Source of the DNA: Nostoc sp. PCC 7524
Lineage (GTDB): Bacteria; Cyanobacteriota; Cyanobacteriia; Cyanobacteriales; Nostocaceae
NCBI RefSeq assembly: GCF_000316645.1
Contig: NC_019684.1
Location: forward strand, 2,695,501-2,759,500
Length of the DNA: 64,000 nucleotides
Direction: 5' to 3'
The position numbers were made by a program, and so were the translations under genes. How positions within the stretch are numbered: position 1 is the stretch's first letter; each line of letters begins with the position of its first letter. Below the pieces are notes generated by a model. The model ran no database searches, was not told the origin of the DNA, and saw only the letters and a program-made list of their open reading frames with translations. Positions 46,257 to 55,566 of this stretch are shown here, piece after piece.

Positions 46257-47252
46257 ATGATTGAAGTTGAACATCTCAGTAAAACTTACGGTTCTACCCC
46301 AGCGATTACTGATGTGACTTTTAGTGTGGAACCGGGGGAAATTTTAGGCTTTTTGGGGCCGAATGGTGCTGGTAAGACTACCACGATGCGAATTTTGGCG
46401 GGTTACTTACCAGCTAGTGGTGGTAAGGCTAAAATAGCGGGTTTTGATGTCCATGAAGACTCCCTGGCGGTGCGTCAGCGTATCGGTTATCTACCAGAAA
46501 CGCCGCCTCTGTACCCAGAGATGACGGTGGAGGGATTTTTGCATTTTGTCGCCCATATTAAAGGTATACCCGCAGGCGATCGCCCCACAAAAGTAGACGC
46601 AGCCCTCAAACGCTGTAACCTAGGCGAAAAGCGGAGTGTAATTATTCGCAAATTATCTAAAGGATATCGTCAAAGAGTCGGCATTGCTCAGGCGATCGTC
46701 CATGATCCACCAGCAATTATTTTAGATGAACCGACAGTAGGACTTGATCCTAGGCAAATCATTGATGTCCGTAATTTAATTAAAAGCCTCGCCGGCACAC
46801 ACACAATTATCCTGTCTACCCACATCCTCCCAGAAGTCAGTATGACCTGTAGTCGCGTCGCCATTATTAATCGCGGTAAAGTGGTAGCGACGAACACACC
46901 AGAAACCTTAATGACGCAGTTGACAGGTGGCTCAGGCTATGAAATAGAAATTGAGGGAGAAGTAGCTCTAGCCAAACAAGTCTTGCAAAATGTCGCAGGT
47001 GTGAGTCTGGTAGAATCTATGTCCGGTCATCATTCCCCACAAGATAACCGTGCTTACCTGCGGGTGCTGTCACAACCAGGAAGTGAAGCAGGAAAAGAAA
47101 TTGCTACAACTTTAGTCCGTTCTGGATTTGGTTTGCATGAAATGCGCCGTGTCAGCGCCACCTTAGAAGATGTATTCTTACAGCTGACTACAGAAGAAAA
47201 GAACTTAACAAATCTTACCGACTCAGCAGCCAATGAAGGAGAAGCAGCGTAA
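46257..47252 (+). CDS. ABC transporter ATP-binding protein (GldA-like)
   Basis: A 331-residue ATPase of the ABC-2 export class. Walker A GPNGAGKTTTM is at ~38, the signature LSKGYRQRVGIAQA at ~134, Walker B PAIILDEPTVGLDP at ~157 and the H-loop in LSTHILPEV. A ~100-residue extra C-terminal domain after the NBD is typical of GldA/CcmA-like ATPases. Its stop abuts the ATG of the permease, so the two are translationally coupled. Substrate unknown; homologues in Bacteroidetes act with GldF and GldG in gliding. Confidence 0.92.
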   Translation: MIEVEHLSKTYGSTPAITDVTFSVEPGEILGFLGPNGAGKTTTMRILAGYLPASGGKAKIAGFDVHEDSLAVRQRIGYLPETPPLYPEMTVEGFLHFVAHIKGIPAGDRPTKVDAALKRCNLGEKRSVIIRKLSKGYRQRVGIAQAIVHDPPAIILDEPTVGLDPRQIIDVRNLIKSLAGTHTIILSTHILPEVSMTCSRVAIINRGKVVATNTPETLMTQLTGGSGYEIEIEGEVALAKQVLQNVAGVSLVESMSGHHSPQDNRAYLRVLSQPGSEAGKEIATTLVRSGFGLHEMRRVSATLEDVFLQLTTEEKNLTNLTDSAANEGEAA

Positions 47253-48065
47253 ATGGGTATAGTTTTCAGCAATATTATTGCCATTTATCGCCGAGAGTTA
47301 CAGAGTTACTTTGTCTCTCCCTTAGCTTATGCGATCGCTGGTGTATTTTGGTTTCTAGCTGGGTTATTCTTAGTGATGATTTTGCTAGGACCAGAGGGGA
47401 TTTTACCATCAGTTGCCCTGATAGATGCACAAGGACAACAATTAGGCATACCAGTGCCACCAATTGATGTTCCCTATGAGTTTGTCAGAGCATTTTTAGA
47501 CCGAATGGGTTGGATATTGTTATTTATCCTGCCAATCTTATCAATGGGACTTTACGCCGAAGAACGCAAGCGGGGAACCTTAGAACTGTTAGCCACCTCA
47601 CCCATCACTAACTGGGCGGTAGCAGTCGGAAAATTATTGGGAGTAGTGACATTTTTTATTACTCTGATTTTACCCTTGCTAGTATTGGAAGCGATCGCTA
47701 TCAGCGGCTCGAATCCTCCCATGTCTCCCATCATTCCTTTAGTGGGACATTTAGGCTTAATCTTGCTAGCAGCAGCAATTCTTTCCTTGGGAATGTTTAT
47801 TTCCTCTTTAACAGACAGCACAATTCTCTCGGCGGTGTTCACCTTCGCCCTAGTTTTATTACTGTTATTTGTGGATTTAATCGCTAAAAGTATTGGCGGA
47901 AACGTCGGTGAAGCTGTCGGACATTTATCAATACTCAAACATTACAACACCCTAATTCAAGGGATTTTTGATAGTAGCGCCTTGATTTTATTTGCCAGTT
48001 ATATCTTCTTGGGTATCTTCCTCACAGCCCAATCAATTGATGCACTGCGATTTCAGCGTAATTAG
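47253..48065 (+). CDS. ABC-2 type permease (GldF-like)
   Basis: A 270-residue membrane permease with six spans, starting FSNIIAIYRRELQSYFVSPLAYA. The family motif MGLYAEERKRGTLELLATSPI lies in the first cytoplasmic loop (~95-115). It forms the membrane half of the exporter with the ATPase immediately upstream, starting at the next base after its stop codon. A ~100-base gap with degenerate GGGAGTAG repeats separates it from the GldG-like gene. Confidence 0.92.
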   Translation: MGIVFSNIIAIYRRELQSYFVSPLAYAIAGVFWFLAGLFLVMILLGPEGILPSVALIDAQGQQLGIPVPPIDVPYEFVRAFLDRMGWILLFILPILSMGLYAEERKRGTLELLATSPITNWAVAVGKLLGVVTFFITLILPLLVLEAIAISGSNPPMSPIIPLVGHLGLILLAAAILSLGMFISSLTDSTILSAVFTFALVLLLLFVDLIAKSIGGNVGEAVGHLSILKHYNTLIQGIFDSSALILFASYIFLGIFLTAQSIDALRFQRN

Positions 48066-48163
48066 TGATGGGAGTGGGGAGTAGGGAATAGGGAGTAGGG
48101 GGTGTAGGGGAAGATCAGGGAAAATTACTATTGCATTTTAACTATTGCCTATTACCTTTTAAT

Positions 48164-49966
48164 ATGAAAAATATTCCACAAAAAAAACTTTGGAAATATC
48201 TATTTTGGTTAGGCCCGTTTTTCATTGTGGCGGGTTTAACGGCTGGGTTAGTTGCTGAAACATGGGGAGTAATTCCTTTTGTGTTTCTAATTACGGGAAT
48301 TGTGATCTGTGGGTTGTGGATAGTATGGCAAAGTCAACGTAGTCAATGGTGGCAAAAGCGTTCTACTCAAGCCGGTACTAACGCCATCGTCGCAACTTTG
48401 GCTGTACTGGTAATTTTGGGATTAATTAACTTTTTAGGGACTCGTTATCAACTGCGGACAGACTTAACAGAAGCCCAATTATTTACCCTTTCGCCCCAAT
48501 CACAAGAATTAGTCCGTAACCTCAAACAACCGGTGAAAATTTGGGTGTTTGATGTGATTCAAAATCCCCAAGACCGGGAACTGCTGCAAAATTATCGGCG
48601 CAAAAGCTCAAACTTTCAATTTGAATACGTTGATCCCCAAAGTAGGCCAGGACTAGCAGAAAAATTTGGTGTTAAAGATTATGGGGAAGTTTACCTCGAA
48701 TCTGGAGAAAGACGACAATTAGTACAGGCGGTGAATGTCAATGAACGCTTGTCAGAAGTGAGGTTAACCAATAAATTACAACAAATCACTAGCGATCGCA
48801 CAGCCAAAGTTTACTTTCTCCAAGGTCATGGTGAACGACCACTAGATAGCGGTGCTGGTTCTATTTCTCAAGCCTTGCAAGCATTAGGTGATAGGAATTA
48901 CAACTCATCACCGTTAAATCTCGCAGAAAATACTAAAGTTCCCGATGATGCAGATGTGGTAGTTGTAGCCGGTCCCAAACGCGGACTGTTTGACGCTGAG
49001 GTGAAAGCTTTACAAGATTATCTCAATCGTGGTGGTAACGCACTGTTAATGATTGACCCTAGTACCAACCCCAATCTCAACAGCTTGCTACAAGAGTGGG
49101 GAGTGCGTCTAGATGACCGTTTAGCAGTAGATGTCTCCGGCGCTGGCGTAGGACTTGGCCCGGCTGCACCCATCATTACAGATTACGGTCAACACCCAAT
49201 TACCAAAGACTTCGGTAACGGGATTTCTTTTTATCGTCTAGCCAGACCCTTGGAAATTACCCCAGTAGCAGGTATTGAATCTATACCTCTACTACAAACT
49301 AGACCTTATCCCGATAGCTGGGCGGAAAGTGACCTACAAAGCGAACAATTAGAGTTTAATCCCGAAAAAGACTTGAAAGGACCTTTAACGTTAGGTGTGG
49401 CTTTAAGCAGAAAACTACCAGTCACAACTGAAACCTCGGCTAACCCTACACCTACACCGACAGCATCCCCAACACCCGAAAATCAGGCGAGTCCCGCACC
49501 TACACCAACACCATCCCCAACACCAGAAAATCAATCGAGTCCCGCACCTACACCAACACCATCCCCAACACCAGAAAATCAGGCGAGTCCTACACCTACT
49601 ACAACAGCTACTCCTCCAACACCAGAAAATCAGGCGAGTCCTACACCTACTACAACAGCTACTCCTCCAACAGAACAGAAATCTGAACAATCGGCAAAAG
49701 AGTCTAGGCTAGTAGTCATAGGAAATTCAGATTTCGCCACAAATAACATATTCCAACAGCAATTAAATGGTGATGTTTTCCTCAACTCAGTTACTTGGCT
49801 AAGTCAACAAGACCAACAACCCCTCTCAATTCGTCCCAAAGAACCAAAAAACCGTAGGATTACCCTGTCAACATCACAAGCCAATCTCTTAACAGTATTC
49901 TCACTGGCGATTTTACCCTTACTGGGATTTGTGGCGGCTGTGTTTATGTGGTGGAAACGGAGATGA
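48164..49966 (+). CDS. GldG-like transporter accessory protein with expandable Pro/Thr linker
   Basis: A 600-residue protein from the ATG at 48164. Three N-terminal membrane segments precede a large periplasmic GldG/IFT-like domain (~110-420: [39 protein letters not shown], and [14 protein letters not shown]). A Pro/Thr-rich linker (~425-505) follows, then a small domain and a final membrane span ending FMWWKRR. The linker is made of two 48-base and two 51-base tandem units. Upstream in-frame codons back to 48131 are in repeat sequence and rejected. It functions with the ATPase and permease. Confidence 0.85.
   Translation: MKNIPQKKLWKYLFWLGPFFIVAGLTAGLVAETWGVIPFVFLITGIVICGLWIVWQSQRSQWWQKRSTQAGTNAIVATLAVLVILGLINFLGTRYQLRTDLTEAQLFTLSPQSQELVRNLKQPVKIWVFDVIQNPQDRELLQNYRRKSSNFQFEYVDPQSRPGLAEKFGVKDYGEVYLESGERRQLVQAVNVNERLSEVRLTNKLQQITSDRTAKVYFLQGHGERPLDSGAGSISQALQALGDRNYNSSPLNLAENTKVPDDADVVVVAGPKRGLFDAEVKALQDYLNRGGNALLMIDPSTNPNLNSLLQEWGVRLDDRLAVDVSGAGVGLGPAAPIITDYGQHPITKDFGNGISFYRLARPLEITPVAGIESIPLLQTRPYPDSWAESDLQSEQLEFNPEKDLKGPLTLGVALSRKLPVTTETSANPTPTPTASPTPENQASPAPTPTPSPTPENQSSPAPTPTPSPTPENQASPTPTTTATPPTPENQASPTPTTTATPPTEQKSEQSAKESRLVVIGNSDFATNNIFQQQLNGDVFLNSVTWLSQQDQQPLSIRPKEPKNRRITLSTSQANLLTVFSLAILPLLGFVAAVFMWWKRR
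49440..49680 (+). repeat. Tandem 48- and 51-bp repeats in the GldG-like gene
   Basis: Units encode [16 protein letters not shown] (16 residues) and [17 protein letters not shown] (17 residues). Near-identity suggests slippage-driven length change of the linker. Confidence 0.85.
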
Positions 49967-50043
49967 GGAAGATGAGGAAGATGAGGGAGATGTGGGAGAT
50001 TATATAGCCAATGCACCATGCCCAATGACTAATGACTAATGCC
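49962..50043. repeat. GATGAGGAA 9-mers after GldG stop; AATGACT heptamers at DUF4340 start
   Basis: GATGAGGAA-type units overlap the GldG TGA stop (49962-49998). AATGACT units run at 50024-50043 right up to the DUF4340 ATG at 50044. Confidence 0.7.
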
Positions 50044-50682
50044 ATGAAACTACCAAGAACTACTTTAATTTTGGTTTTACTAGCGTTGGGATTGGGTGGT
50101 TTTGTTTATTTCTATGAAATTCAGGGGTCTATCCAGAGACAAGAAGCTAAGGAGAATAAACAGCAAATTTTCTCTTTTGCAGAAGATGATGTGCAGTCTT
50201 TGAATGTCAAAACTGAAAAACTCACCCTGAATTTGGAACGGAACCCTCAGTCTACTAACCCTAAATGGTTGCTCAAATCTCCTGTATCTGAGCCAGCCAA
50301 TGATCCTATTGTTTCTTATCTCATGGATTTGTTGGTTAAGGGTAAGAGCGATCGCACTGTATCAATCCCGGCTAACCAAGCAGGAGACTTTGGTTTAGAT
50401 CAACCCCAAGCAACTATTAATATTAACCTGAAGAATCAGAAAACCCATCAGTTGATTTTGGGTAAGCCTGACTTTAACCGTCGTTTTGTTTATGCTCAAG
50501 TTGACCCCAACACTCAAACCAATGGCAATATCAATGTACTGTTGGTATCTACAGACTTTGAAAATGCCGTAAATCGGGAACTATCCGAGTGGAAACAGCC
50601 TGCAAATCAGATTCAGCCAGAATCAACACCAACACCAACACCAACACTAACACCGACACCAAGACCAACAAATAGCCAATAA
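50044..50682 (+). CDS. DUF4340 domain-containing protein
   Basis: A 212-residue protein with an N-terminal membrane anchor (~5-24, TTLILVLLALGLGGFVYFY) and a periplasmic DUF4340 domain (FAEDDVQSLNVKTEKLTLNL, then FGLDQPQATININL and LILGKPDFNRRFVYAQV). The C-terminus is a Pro/Thr tail (STPTPTPTLTPTPRPT) like the GldG linker. DUF4340 proteins regularly follow GldFG-like genes, and this one is best read as the fourth component of the same system. Start chosen at the internal ATG, since upstream codons are repeats. Confidence 0.87.
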   Translation: MKLPRTTLILVLLALGLGGFVYFYEIQGSIQRQEAKENKQQIFSFAEDDVQSLNVKTEKLTLNLERNPQSTNPKWLLKSPVSEPANDPIVSYLMDLLVKGKSDRTVSIPANQAGDFGLDQPQATININLKNQKTHQLILGKPDFNRRFVYAQVDPNTQTNGNINVLLVSTDFENAVNRELSEWKQPANQIQPESTPTPTPTLTPTPRPTNSQ

Positions 50683-50746
50683 TGCCACCATCGGTCAGGC
50701 CAAGCATGATATCTTAATCTTCTTACTTTTGTCTTTTTACTTTTTT

Positions 50747-51601
50747 ATGACTGAACCGACCGCAACTTTACTGATATCTTGTCCTGACCAAAAGGGATTG
50801 GTGGCAAAAATTGCCAATTTTATCTACTCTAATGGTGGTAACATCATCCACGCCGATCAACATACAGATTTTGAGGCGGGATTATTTCTTACCCGGATAG
50901 AATGGCAGTTAAAAGGGTTTAATTTACCACGAGACTTAATTGGCCCAGCATTTAATGCGATCGCTCAACCTCTGAATGCTAAATGGGAACTCCACTTTTC
51001 TGATACTGTACCGCGTATTGCTATTTGGGTAAGTCGTCAAGACCATTGTCTCTATGATTTAATTTGGCGACAACGCGCTAAAGAAATTACTGCTGATATT
51101 CCCCTAATTATTAGTAATCACCCTCACTTAAAAACAGTAGCTGACCAATTCAATATCGACTTTCATCACATTCCCATCAGCAAAGATAACAAAGCAGAAC
51201 AAGAAGCCAAACAATTAGAATTATTGCAACAGTACAAAATTGATTTAGTGGTTTTGGCAAAGTATATGCAAATTGTCAATGCAGATTTTATTAGTAAATT
51301 TCCACAAATTATTAATATTCATCATTCATTTTTACCTGCTTTCGTGGGTGCAAATCCCTATCACCGCGCCTTTGAACGTGGGGTAAAAGTCATTGGTGCT
51401 ACAGCCCACTATGCCACTGCTGAATTAGATGCTGGGCCAATCATTGAGCAAGATGTAGTCAGAGTCAGCCACCGCGATGATGTTGATGATTTAATCAGAA
51501 AAGGTAAGGATTTAGAGCGAGTTGTTTTAGCTAGGGCAGTGCGTTTGCATTTACAAAATAGAGTATTAGTTTATGGTAATCGTACTGTGGTTTTTGAGTA
51601 G
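50747..51601 (+). CDS. purU: Formyltetrahydrofolate deformylase
   Basis: A 284-residue enzyme that hydrolyses 10-formyl-THF to formate and THF, supplying formate and balancing one-carbon pools. The N-terminal ACT domain (TATLLISCPDQKGLVAKIAN, ~4-75) is followed by a formyltransferase-fold domain with NIHHSFLPAFVGANPYHRAF (catalytic Asn/His region) and YATAELDAGPIIEQDV (catalytic Asp). The ATG at 50747 is preferred over one 18 bases upstream. Cytosolic. Confidence 0.95.
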   Translation: MTEPTATLLISCPDQKGLVAKIANFIYSNGGNIIHADQHTDFEAGLFLTRIEWQLKGFNLPRDLIGPAFNAIAQPLNAKWELHFSDTVPRIAIWVSRQDHCLYDLIWRQRAKEITADIPLIISNHPHLKTVADQFNIDFHHIPISKDNKAEQEAKQLELLQQYKIDLVVLAKYMQIVNADFISKFPQIINIHHSFLPAFVGANPYHRAFERGVKVIGATAHYATAELDAGPIIEQDVVRVSHRDDVDDLIRKGKDLERVVLARAVRLHLQNRVLVYGNRTVVFE

Positions 51602-51621
51602 GAATATTAAAGGGTTAGTAA

Positions 51622-52125
51622 TCAATGGGGATTGAGATAATCTCCTGATTTTCCACCTGTTTTACTAATTAGTCGAATTGATTCAATTTGCATCGACTTT
51701 TCTAAAGCTTTGGCCATATCATATAAAGTCAAAGCTGCCACAGAAACGGCAGTTAAAGCTTCCATTTCTACACCAGTTTCAGCTTTAGTTTTGACTGTCG
51801 CCTGAATTTGATAACCGGGTAGTTCGGGATCAGGTGTAATCTCGACAGTGACTTTTTGTAATGGTAGGGGATGGCAGAGGGGAATCAAAGTAGATGTCTG
51901 TTTAGCTGCCATAATCCCAGCTATCCTAGCAGTTGCTAAAACATCGCCTTTGGGTGTGTTTCCGGCTTGAATGGCGGCTAAAGTCGCGCTCGACATCCGC
52001 ACTTGAGCAGCAGCTACGGCTTCCCTAACGGTTGGCGCTTTCGCTGACACATCTACCATCTGTGCCTGTCCTTGGTTATCCAGGTGAGTGAGGTCGGCAA
52101 AATTTTTTGGAAAACTGTCTTGCAT
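51622..52125 (-). CDS. moaC: Cyclic pyranopterin monophosphate synthase accessory protein MoaC
   Basis: A 167-residue MoaC, which with MoaA makes cyclic pyranopterin monophosphate, the first intermediate of molybdenum cofactor. Diagnostic segments are [35 protein letters not shown] and [28 protein letters not shown]. It has normal length and is complete. moaA is not in this window. The tRNA-Arg gene starts 37 bases upstream on the opposite strand. Confidence 0.95.
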   Translation of the reverse strand: MQDSFPKNFADLTHLDNQGQAQMVDVSAKAPTVREAVAAAQVRMSSATLAAIQAGNTPKGDVLATARIAGIMAAKQTSTLIPLCHPLPLQKVTVEITPDPELPGYQIQATVKTKAETGVEMEALTAVSVAALTLYDMAKALEKSMQIESIRLISKTGGKSGDYLNPH

Positions 52126-52162
52126 TATTCCTGAAAAGAGTGTTACTATATATTTCTTGTAA

Positions 52163-52236
52163 GGGCGTGTAGCTCAGTGGACTAGAGCACGTGGCTACGG
52201 ACCACGGTGTCGGGGGTTCGAATCCCTCCTCGCCCG
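52163..52236 (+). tRNA. tRNA-Arg (anticodon ACG)
   Basis: A 74-base cloverleaf. The acceptor GGGCGTG pairs with CTCGCCC apart from one T-T mismatch. The D-arm is GCTC..GAGC, and the anticodon stem CGTGG/CCACG encloses the loop CTACGGA with anticodon ACG. The T-arm GGGGGTTCGAATCCCTC is complete. CCA is not encoded. The anticodon A34 is normally edited to inosine to read CGN codons. Confidence 0.95.
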
Positions 52237-52240
52237 TTAT

Positions 52241-52272
52241 AAAAGCCGAAAGATATTTATCTTTTGGCTTTT
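52241..52272. terminator. Hairpin shared by tRNA-Arg and the MFS gene
   Basis: AAAAGCC-GAAAGAT and ATCTTTTGGCTTTT form a stem starting four bases after the tRNA, with T-rich sequence on both sides. It can stop transcripts from both directions. Confidence 0.75.
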
Positions 52273-52279
52273 ATTTTGT

Positions 52280-53515
52280 TTATTTAATATTATTCAACGA
52301 ATAGGCATCTTCAGCGCGACCTAAAGCAAAACCTAGGGATTGGTATAGGTTCTTGCTGGAGAGGGTGAGAAAGATGAGCAACCCTAAGAAAGTTAAGACG
52401 GCTGTGGAGCCAAACATATGGTTGTACCCTACTTTATCAGCCACAAAACCTAAAATGGGGGCAGCGATCGCAATTCCCAAATCAAAGCCAGCGATACAAA
52501 TCGCAAACGTCCGTCCCCGTTCATGGGGTAGTGAACGGTCTGCCATCAAAGTAGTAATCATCGACATAACTGTACCACCACCACACCCTTCTGCTAAGGC
52601 AGCCAAAATAAAAGTATAGGTACTGTTAGCTTGCCAGAGGATAAGGGAGGCTAACGTATAAGCAACAATCCCAAAGGTGATAAACAAACCACGCCCGAAG
52701 CGATCGCTGGCTTTGCCTACAAATAATCGCAGAATAAAACTAGCCATAGCTGCGATCGCAAAAAACAACCCAGCATTAAAATCTACCTGAGTTGATTTGA
52801 TAAACAGCGACACAAACACATGGACGGAACCAACAGAGATTCCCATTAACAACATGACTAAAGCTGGTACTCTCACCCGTGGACTCAGCAAAATTTGCCA
52901 GAATGAATAACTTTCATCCGTAACTTGTACTCTTGCTTGGGTGGGTGGATTAGTGACTTGTGCAGCACTCACAACCCCAATAAAAGCCAAAGCTGCGGAT
53001 AACAAAAATAAACGAGGGTAGCCAGTTGTGGCTTCCAAATATCCCCCCAGAATTGGGCCAATTGCCAAACCGATGGGAGTAGTCAAACTCATATAACCGA
53101 TAATTTCGCCACGTATAGCCACAGGAGCTAAATCTGCTACTAAGGCAATGTAGCCAGTGGTAAAAGCCGCTAGGCTAATGCCATGAAAGACTCGCACCAA
53201 CATCAACAGGGGAATTGATGTAAATGCCAGATAACCAAAGGGTGCTAGGACAGATACCGTTGTACCAATCAATAACAACAGCTTGCGGCCATATTCATCC
53301 GCTAACCGTCCTAGGATGGGACGAAATAGCAACAATCCAATGGCAAAACTACCCATGACAATGCCAATTTCTTGCTTGCTACCGCCTACAGTCTCTATGT
53401 AGACAGGTAGAGTTGGCAAGAACATAGCCAAACTAGACCAGAATAATAAACCTGCCATGAATAAAATCAGCAGGTTACGTCGGAGACTTACGTCAAAGGT
53501 ATAAAAAGCTTTCAA
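52280..53515 (-). CDS. Major facilitator superfamily transporter
   Basis: A 411-residue 12-span MFS protein. The loop 2-3 motif GRLADEYGRKLLLLIG and its second-half relative GKASDRFGRGLFITFG are both present, as are PLLMLVRVFHGISLAAF and LAIGPILGGYLEATTGYP (drug/sugar exporter-type motif C region). The start is TTG at 53515, with no clear Shine-Dalgarno sequence; an internal ATG at codon 20 would remove part of span 1. Substrate unknown, with an efflux-type transporter most likely. Confidence 0.9.
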   Translation of the reverse strand: MKAFYTFDVSLRRNLLILFMAGLLFWSSLAMFLPTLPVYIETVGGSKQEIGIVMGSFAIGLLLFRPILGRLADEYGRKLLLLIGTTVSVLAPFGYLAFTSIPLLMLVRVFHGISLAAFTTGYIALVADLAPVAIRGEIIGYMSLTTPIGLAIGPILGGYLEATTGYPRLFLLSAALAFIGVVSAAQVTNPPTQARVQVTDESYSFWQILLSPRVRVPALVMLLMGISVGSVHVFVSLFIKSTQVDFNAGLFFAIAAMASFILRLFVGKASDRFGRGLFITFGIVAYTLASLILWQANSTYTFILAALAEGCGGGTVMSMITTLMADRSLPHERGRTFAICIAGFDLGIAIAAPILGFVADKVGYNHMFGSTAVLTFLGLLIFLTLSSKNLYQSLGFALGRAEDAYSLNNIK

Positions 53516-53573
53516 GGGAGATGCAAATTAATGCTAGGTGTGTTTAACAAGAATGCAGGAGTCAGAATACTAG

Positions 53574-53594
53574 GTTACAGGTTACAGGTTACAG
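53574..53594. repeat. Three GTTACAG heptamers
   Basis: Perfect tandem GTTACAG x3 between the MFS gene and the GT2 gene. Confidence 0.75.
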
Positions 53595-53669
53595 AGAATA
53601 AACTGTCAGATGTATCTTTTACCCTAATATTTTGAGTTGCGAATTCTTTAATAATTATTGTTACGTTAA

Positions 53670-54680
53670 TTAACTTTTTTTTGCCACTACTTCCCGCACA
53701 CGGTATATAGGTCTTCCTTGGGATTCGTGGTAGGTACGCATCAGTAACTCTGCCAACAAACCGAAGCAAAATAGTTGTACTCCCGTGACTAGCAGCAGCA
53801 CTCCCAAAATGAGCAAAGGACGATTACCAATCATCTGGCCTAAAGCCAATTTGATGAAAGTTAAGTAAATTCCTATGCCTGTCCCCAAAACCATAGAAAC
53901 CAACCCCAACAAACCAAAGACGTGCATGGGGCGGGTGAGGAACTTTTTCATAAACAGAATGGTGAGCAAATCCATCAACACCCGGAAGGTACGCGATATA
54001 CCGTATTTACTACGACCAAAACGACGGGCATGATGACGGACAGGCATTTCGGTAATTCTCGCACCTTCAATATAAGCCAATGCTGGCAAAAAGCGGTGCA
54101 GTTCGCCGTAGAGATTCATGTCTGCCGCCAGTTCCGCACGATAAGCTTTGAGCGAACAGCCATAATCATGAATGTTAACGCTAGTAGTACGACGAATCAG
54201 CCAGTTAGCAATTTTAGAAGGAAGCAGTCGATTTACCGCTCCATCTTGGCGATTTTGCCGCCAACCACTCACCAAGTCGTAACCTTCCTCTAGTTTGGCT
54301 AACAGAAGCGGGATATCAGCTGGGTCATTTTGCAGATCAGCATCTAAAGTTACAATGGCATTACCCACAGCATATTTAAATCCAGCCGCCATCGCCGCAG
54401 TTTGACCGTAATTACGCCGCAGAATCACCGCCTTTAAATCAGGGCGGATTTGGGCTTGTTCTTTAAGAAATGCGGCAGAACCATCAGTAGAACCATCATC
54501 TACACAGATGATTTCATAGCTTAACTGACTAGCAGTTAAAGTAGATGCGATCGCCTCCAACAACAGAGGCAAACTTTCCACTTCATCCCGCACCGGCACC
54601 ACCACCGTCACCTCTGGGACAATCACAGCGATCGCCCCCTCTTCCTCTGATACCCGATCTGAAATCAACCCAGTCCTCAT
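53670..54680 (-). CDS. Membrane-anchored GT2 glycosyltransferase (DPM1/GtrB-like)
   Basis: A 336-residue enzyme from the ATG at 54680. The N-terminal GT-A domain (~20-235) has VTVVVPVRDEVESLPLLL, CVDDGSTDGS, NYGQTAAMAAGFKYA and the DxD VTLDADLQNDP. HDYGCSLKAYRAELA and RRFGRSKYGISRTFRVLMDL then lead into two C-terminal membrane spans (~255-280 and ~295-320). This is the layout of polyprenyl-phosphate glycosyltransferases such as GtrB and ArnC, which load a sugar on a lipid carrier for GT-C enzymes. The longer in-frame start at 54779 is repeat-derived. Confidence 0.9.
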   Translation of the reverse strand: MRTGLISDRVSEEEGAIAVIVPEVTVVVPVRDEVESLPLLLEAIASTLTASQLSYEIICVDDGSTDGSAAFLKEQAQIRPDLKAVILRRNYGQTAAMAAGFKYAVGNAIVTLDADLQNDPADIPLLLAKLEEGYDLVSGWRQNRQDGAVNRLLPSKIANWLIRRTTSVNIHDYGCSLKAYRAELAADMNLYGELHRFLPALAYIEGARITEMPVRHHARRFGRSKYGISRTFRVLMDLLTILFMKKFLTRPMHVFGLLGLVSMVLGTGIGIYLTFIKLALGQMIGNRPLLILGVLLLVTGVQLFCFGLLAELLMRTYHESQGRPIYRVREVVAKKS

Positions 54681-54764
54681 AAGCAATTCAAAATTCAAAA
54701 TATTTATTGGGCATGGGGTATGGGCAAGGGGCATTGCGTAAACAAAGTTATTCTCCCCTACTTC

Positions 54765-54830
54765 CCTGTCACCTGTCACCTGTCACCTGTCACCTGTCAC
54801 CTGTCACCTGTCACCTGTCACCTGTCACCT
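54765..54830. repeat. Nine CCTGTCA heptamers
   Basis: An uninterrupted perfect array of the CACCTGT type (9.4 copies) between the convergent-looking GT2 start and the NlpC/P60 stop; apparent ORFs here are repeat-encoded. Confidence 0.92.
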
Positions 54831-54842
54831 ATCCCCTGTTCC

Positions 54843-55544
54843 CTATCCCATACCTACGTAACTTCTCACCACTCTCCCAGCCCCTCGTAGTTGCTGGTAG
54901 TATGACTTACTTACCGTATCTCCCTGTTCCGAGAGGATGTCAATCCCGATACCATTACGTCCTATCTCTTTGCCAGAACTATGGATATAATGACCATCTC
55001 CTAAATGTAATCCGACATGAGTAGCTTTGATAGGAGTACCAAAAAAGACCAAATCCCCTGGTGCTAATTCAGTAATAGTAATGGGTTGTGTGAAAGCTTC
55101 TTGTTGATAGGCATCTCTAGGCAACCAAATTCCTACAGAAGCAAAGGCTGCTTGCATTAAACCAGAACAGTCATAGTTTGGCCCCACGGTGCCACCCCAG
55201 AGGTAATAATTGGACTGTTGCATGGCTGTTTGAGTAAAAGCGATCGCCTCTGGTAGCAGTTTTTGAATTTCTGCTGCGGAGAGTGACCGAGCCTGATAAA
55301 TTACAGTAGCAGGTTGTAATAAACCCAAATCATTAAAAGATACCCACCCTGGATAGTCATCCTCACACAAACACACCTCAACTGCTGTATCTTGCTGATT
55401 TGATGTTACCCGCAAATGTCGCCCAACTGCTGCCTGAGTTGCCAGACGGGTACATTCGGGAGAATCATATAAGTTTAAATCGGCTAGACACTGGTATTCA
55501 GTCACTTCTAGATTTGGGATTTGGGGTTTGGGATTAAACAGCAT
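54843..55544 (-). CDS. NlpC/P60 (C40) peptidoglycan peptidase with N-terminal SH3b domain
   Basis: A 233-residue gamma-D-glutamyl-diamino acid endopeptidase of the Anabaena/Nostoc type. The N-terminal SH3b-like domain (~15-80) is followed by a C40 catalytic domain with Cys126 in PNYDCSGLMQAAF, His176 in ATHVGLHLGD and His188 in YIHSSGKE. It cuts the stem peptide of recycled or released muropeptides. No signal peptide is present, which fits an intracellular recycling role. Its start is only 22 bases from the divergent beta-lactamase-like gene. Confidence 0.93.
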   Translation of the reverse strand: MLFNPKPQIPNLEVTEYQCLADLNLYDSPECTRLATQAAVGRHLRVTSNQQDTAVEVCLCEDDYPGWVSFNDLGLLQPATVIYQARSLSAAEIQKLLPEAIAFTQTAMQQSNYYLWGGTVGPNYDCSGLMQAAFASVGIWLPRDAYQQEAFTQPITITELAPGDLVFFGTPIKATHVGLHLGDGHYIHSSGKEIGRNGIGIDILSEQGDTVSKSYYQQLRGAGRVVRSYVGMG

Positions 55545-55566
55545 TCTTTAAGGTGAATAGCTAACA

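Noticed and set aside
49415..49690. Cys/Trp-rich minus-strand frame opposite the GldG linker
   Set aside because: Antisense of the Pro/Thr repeat DNA; low complexity only.
54707..55024. 105-codon plus-strand frame with LSPVTCH repeats
   Set aside because: Encoded by the CCTGTCA heptamer array and then antisense to the NlpC/P60 gene.
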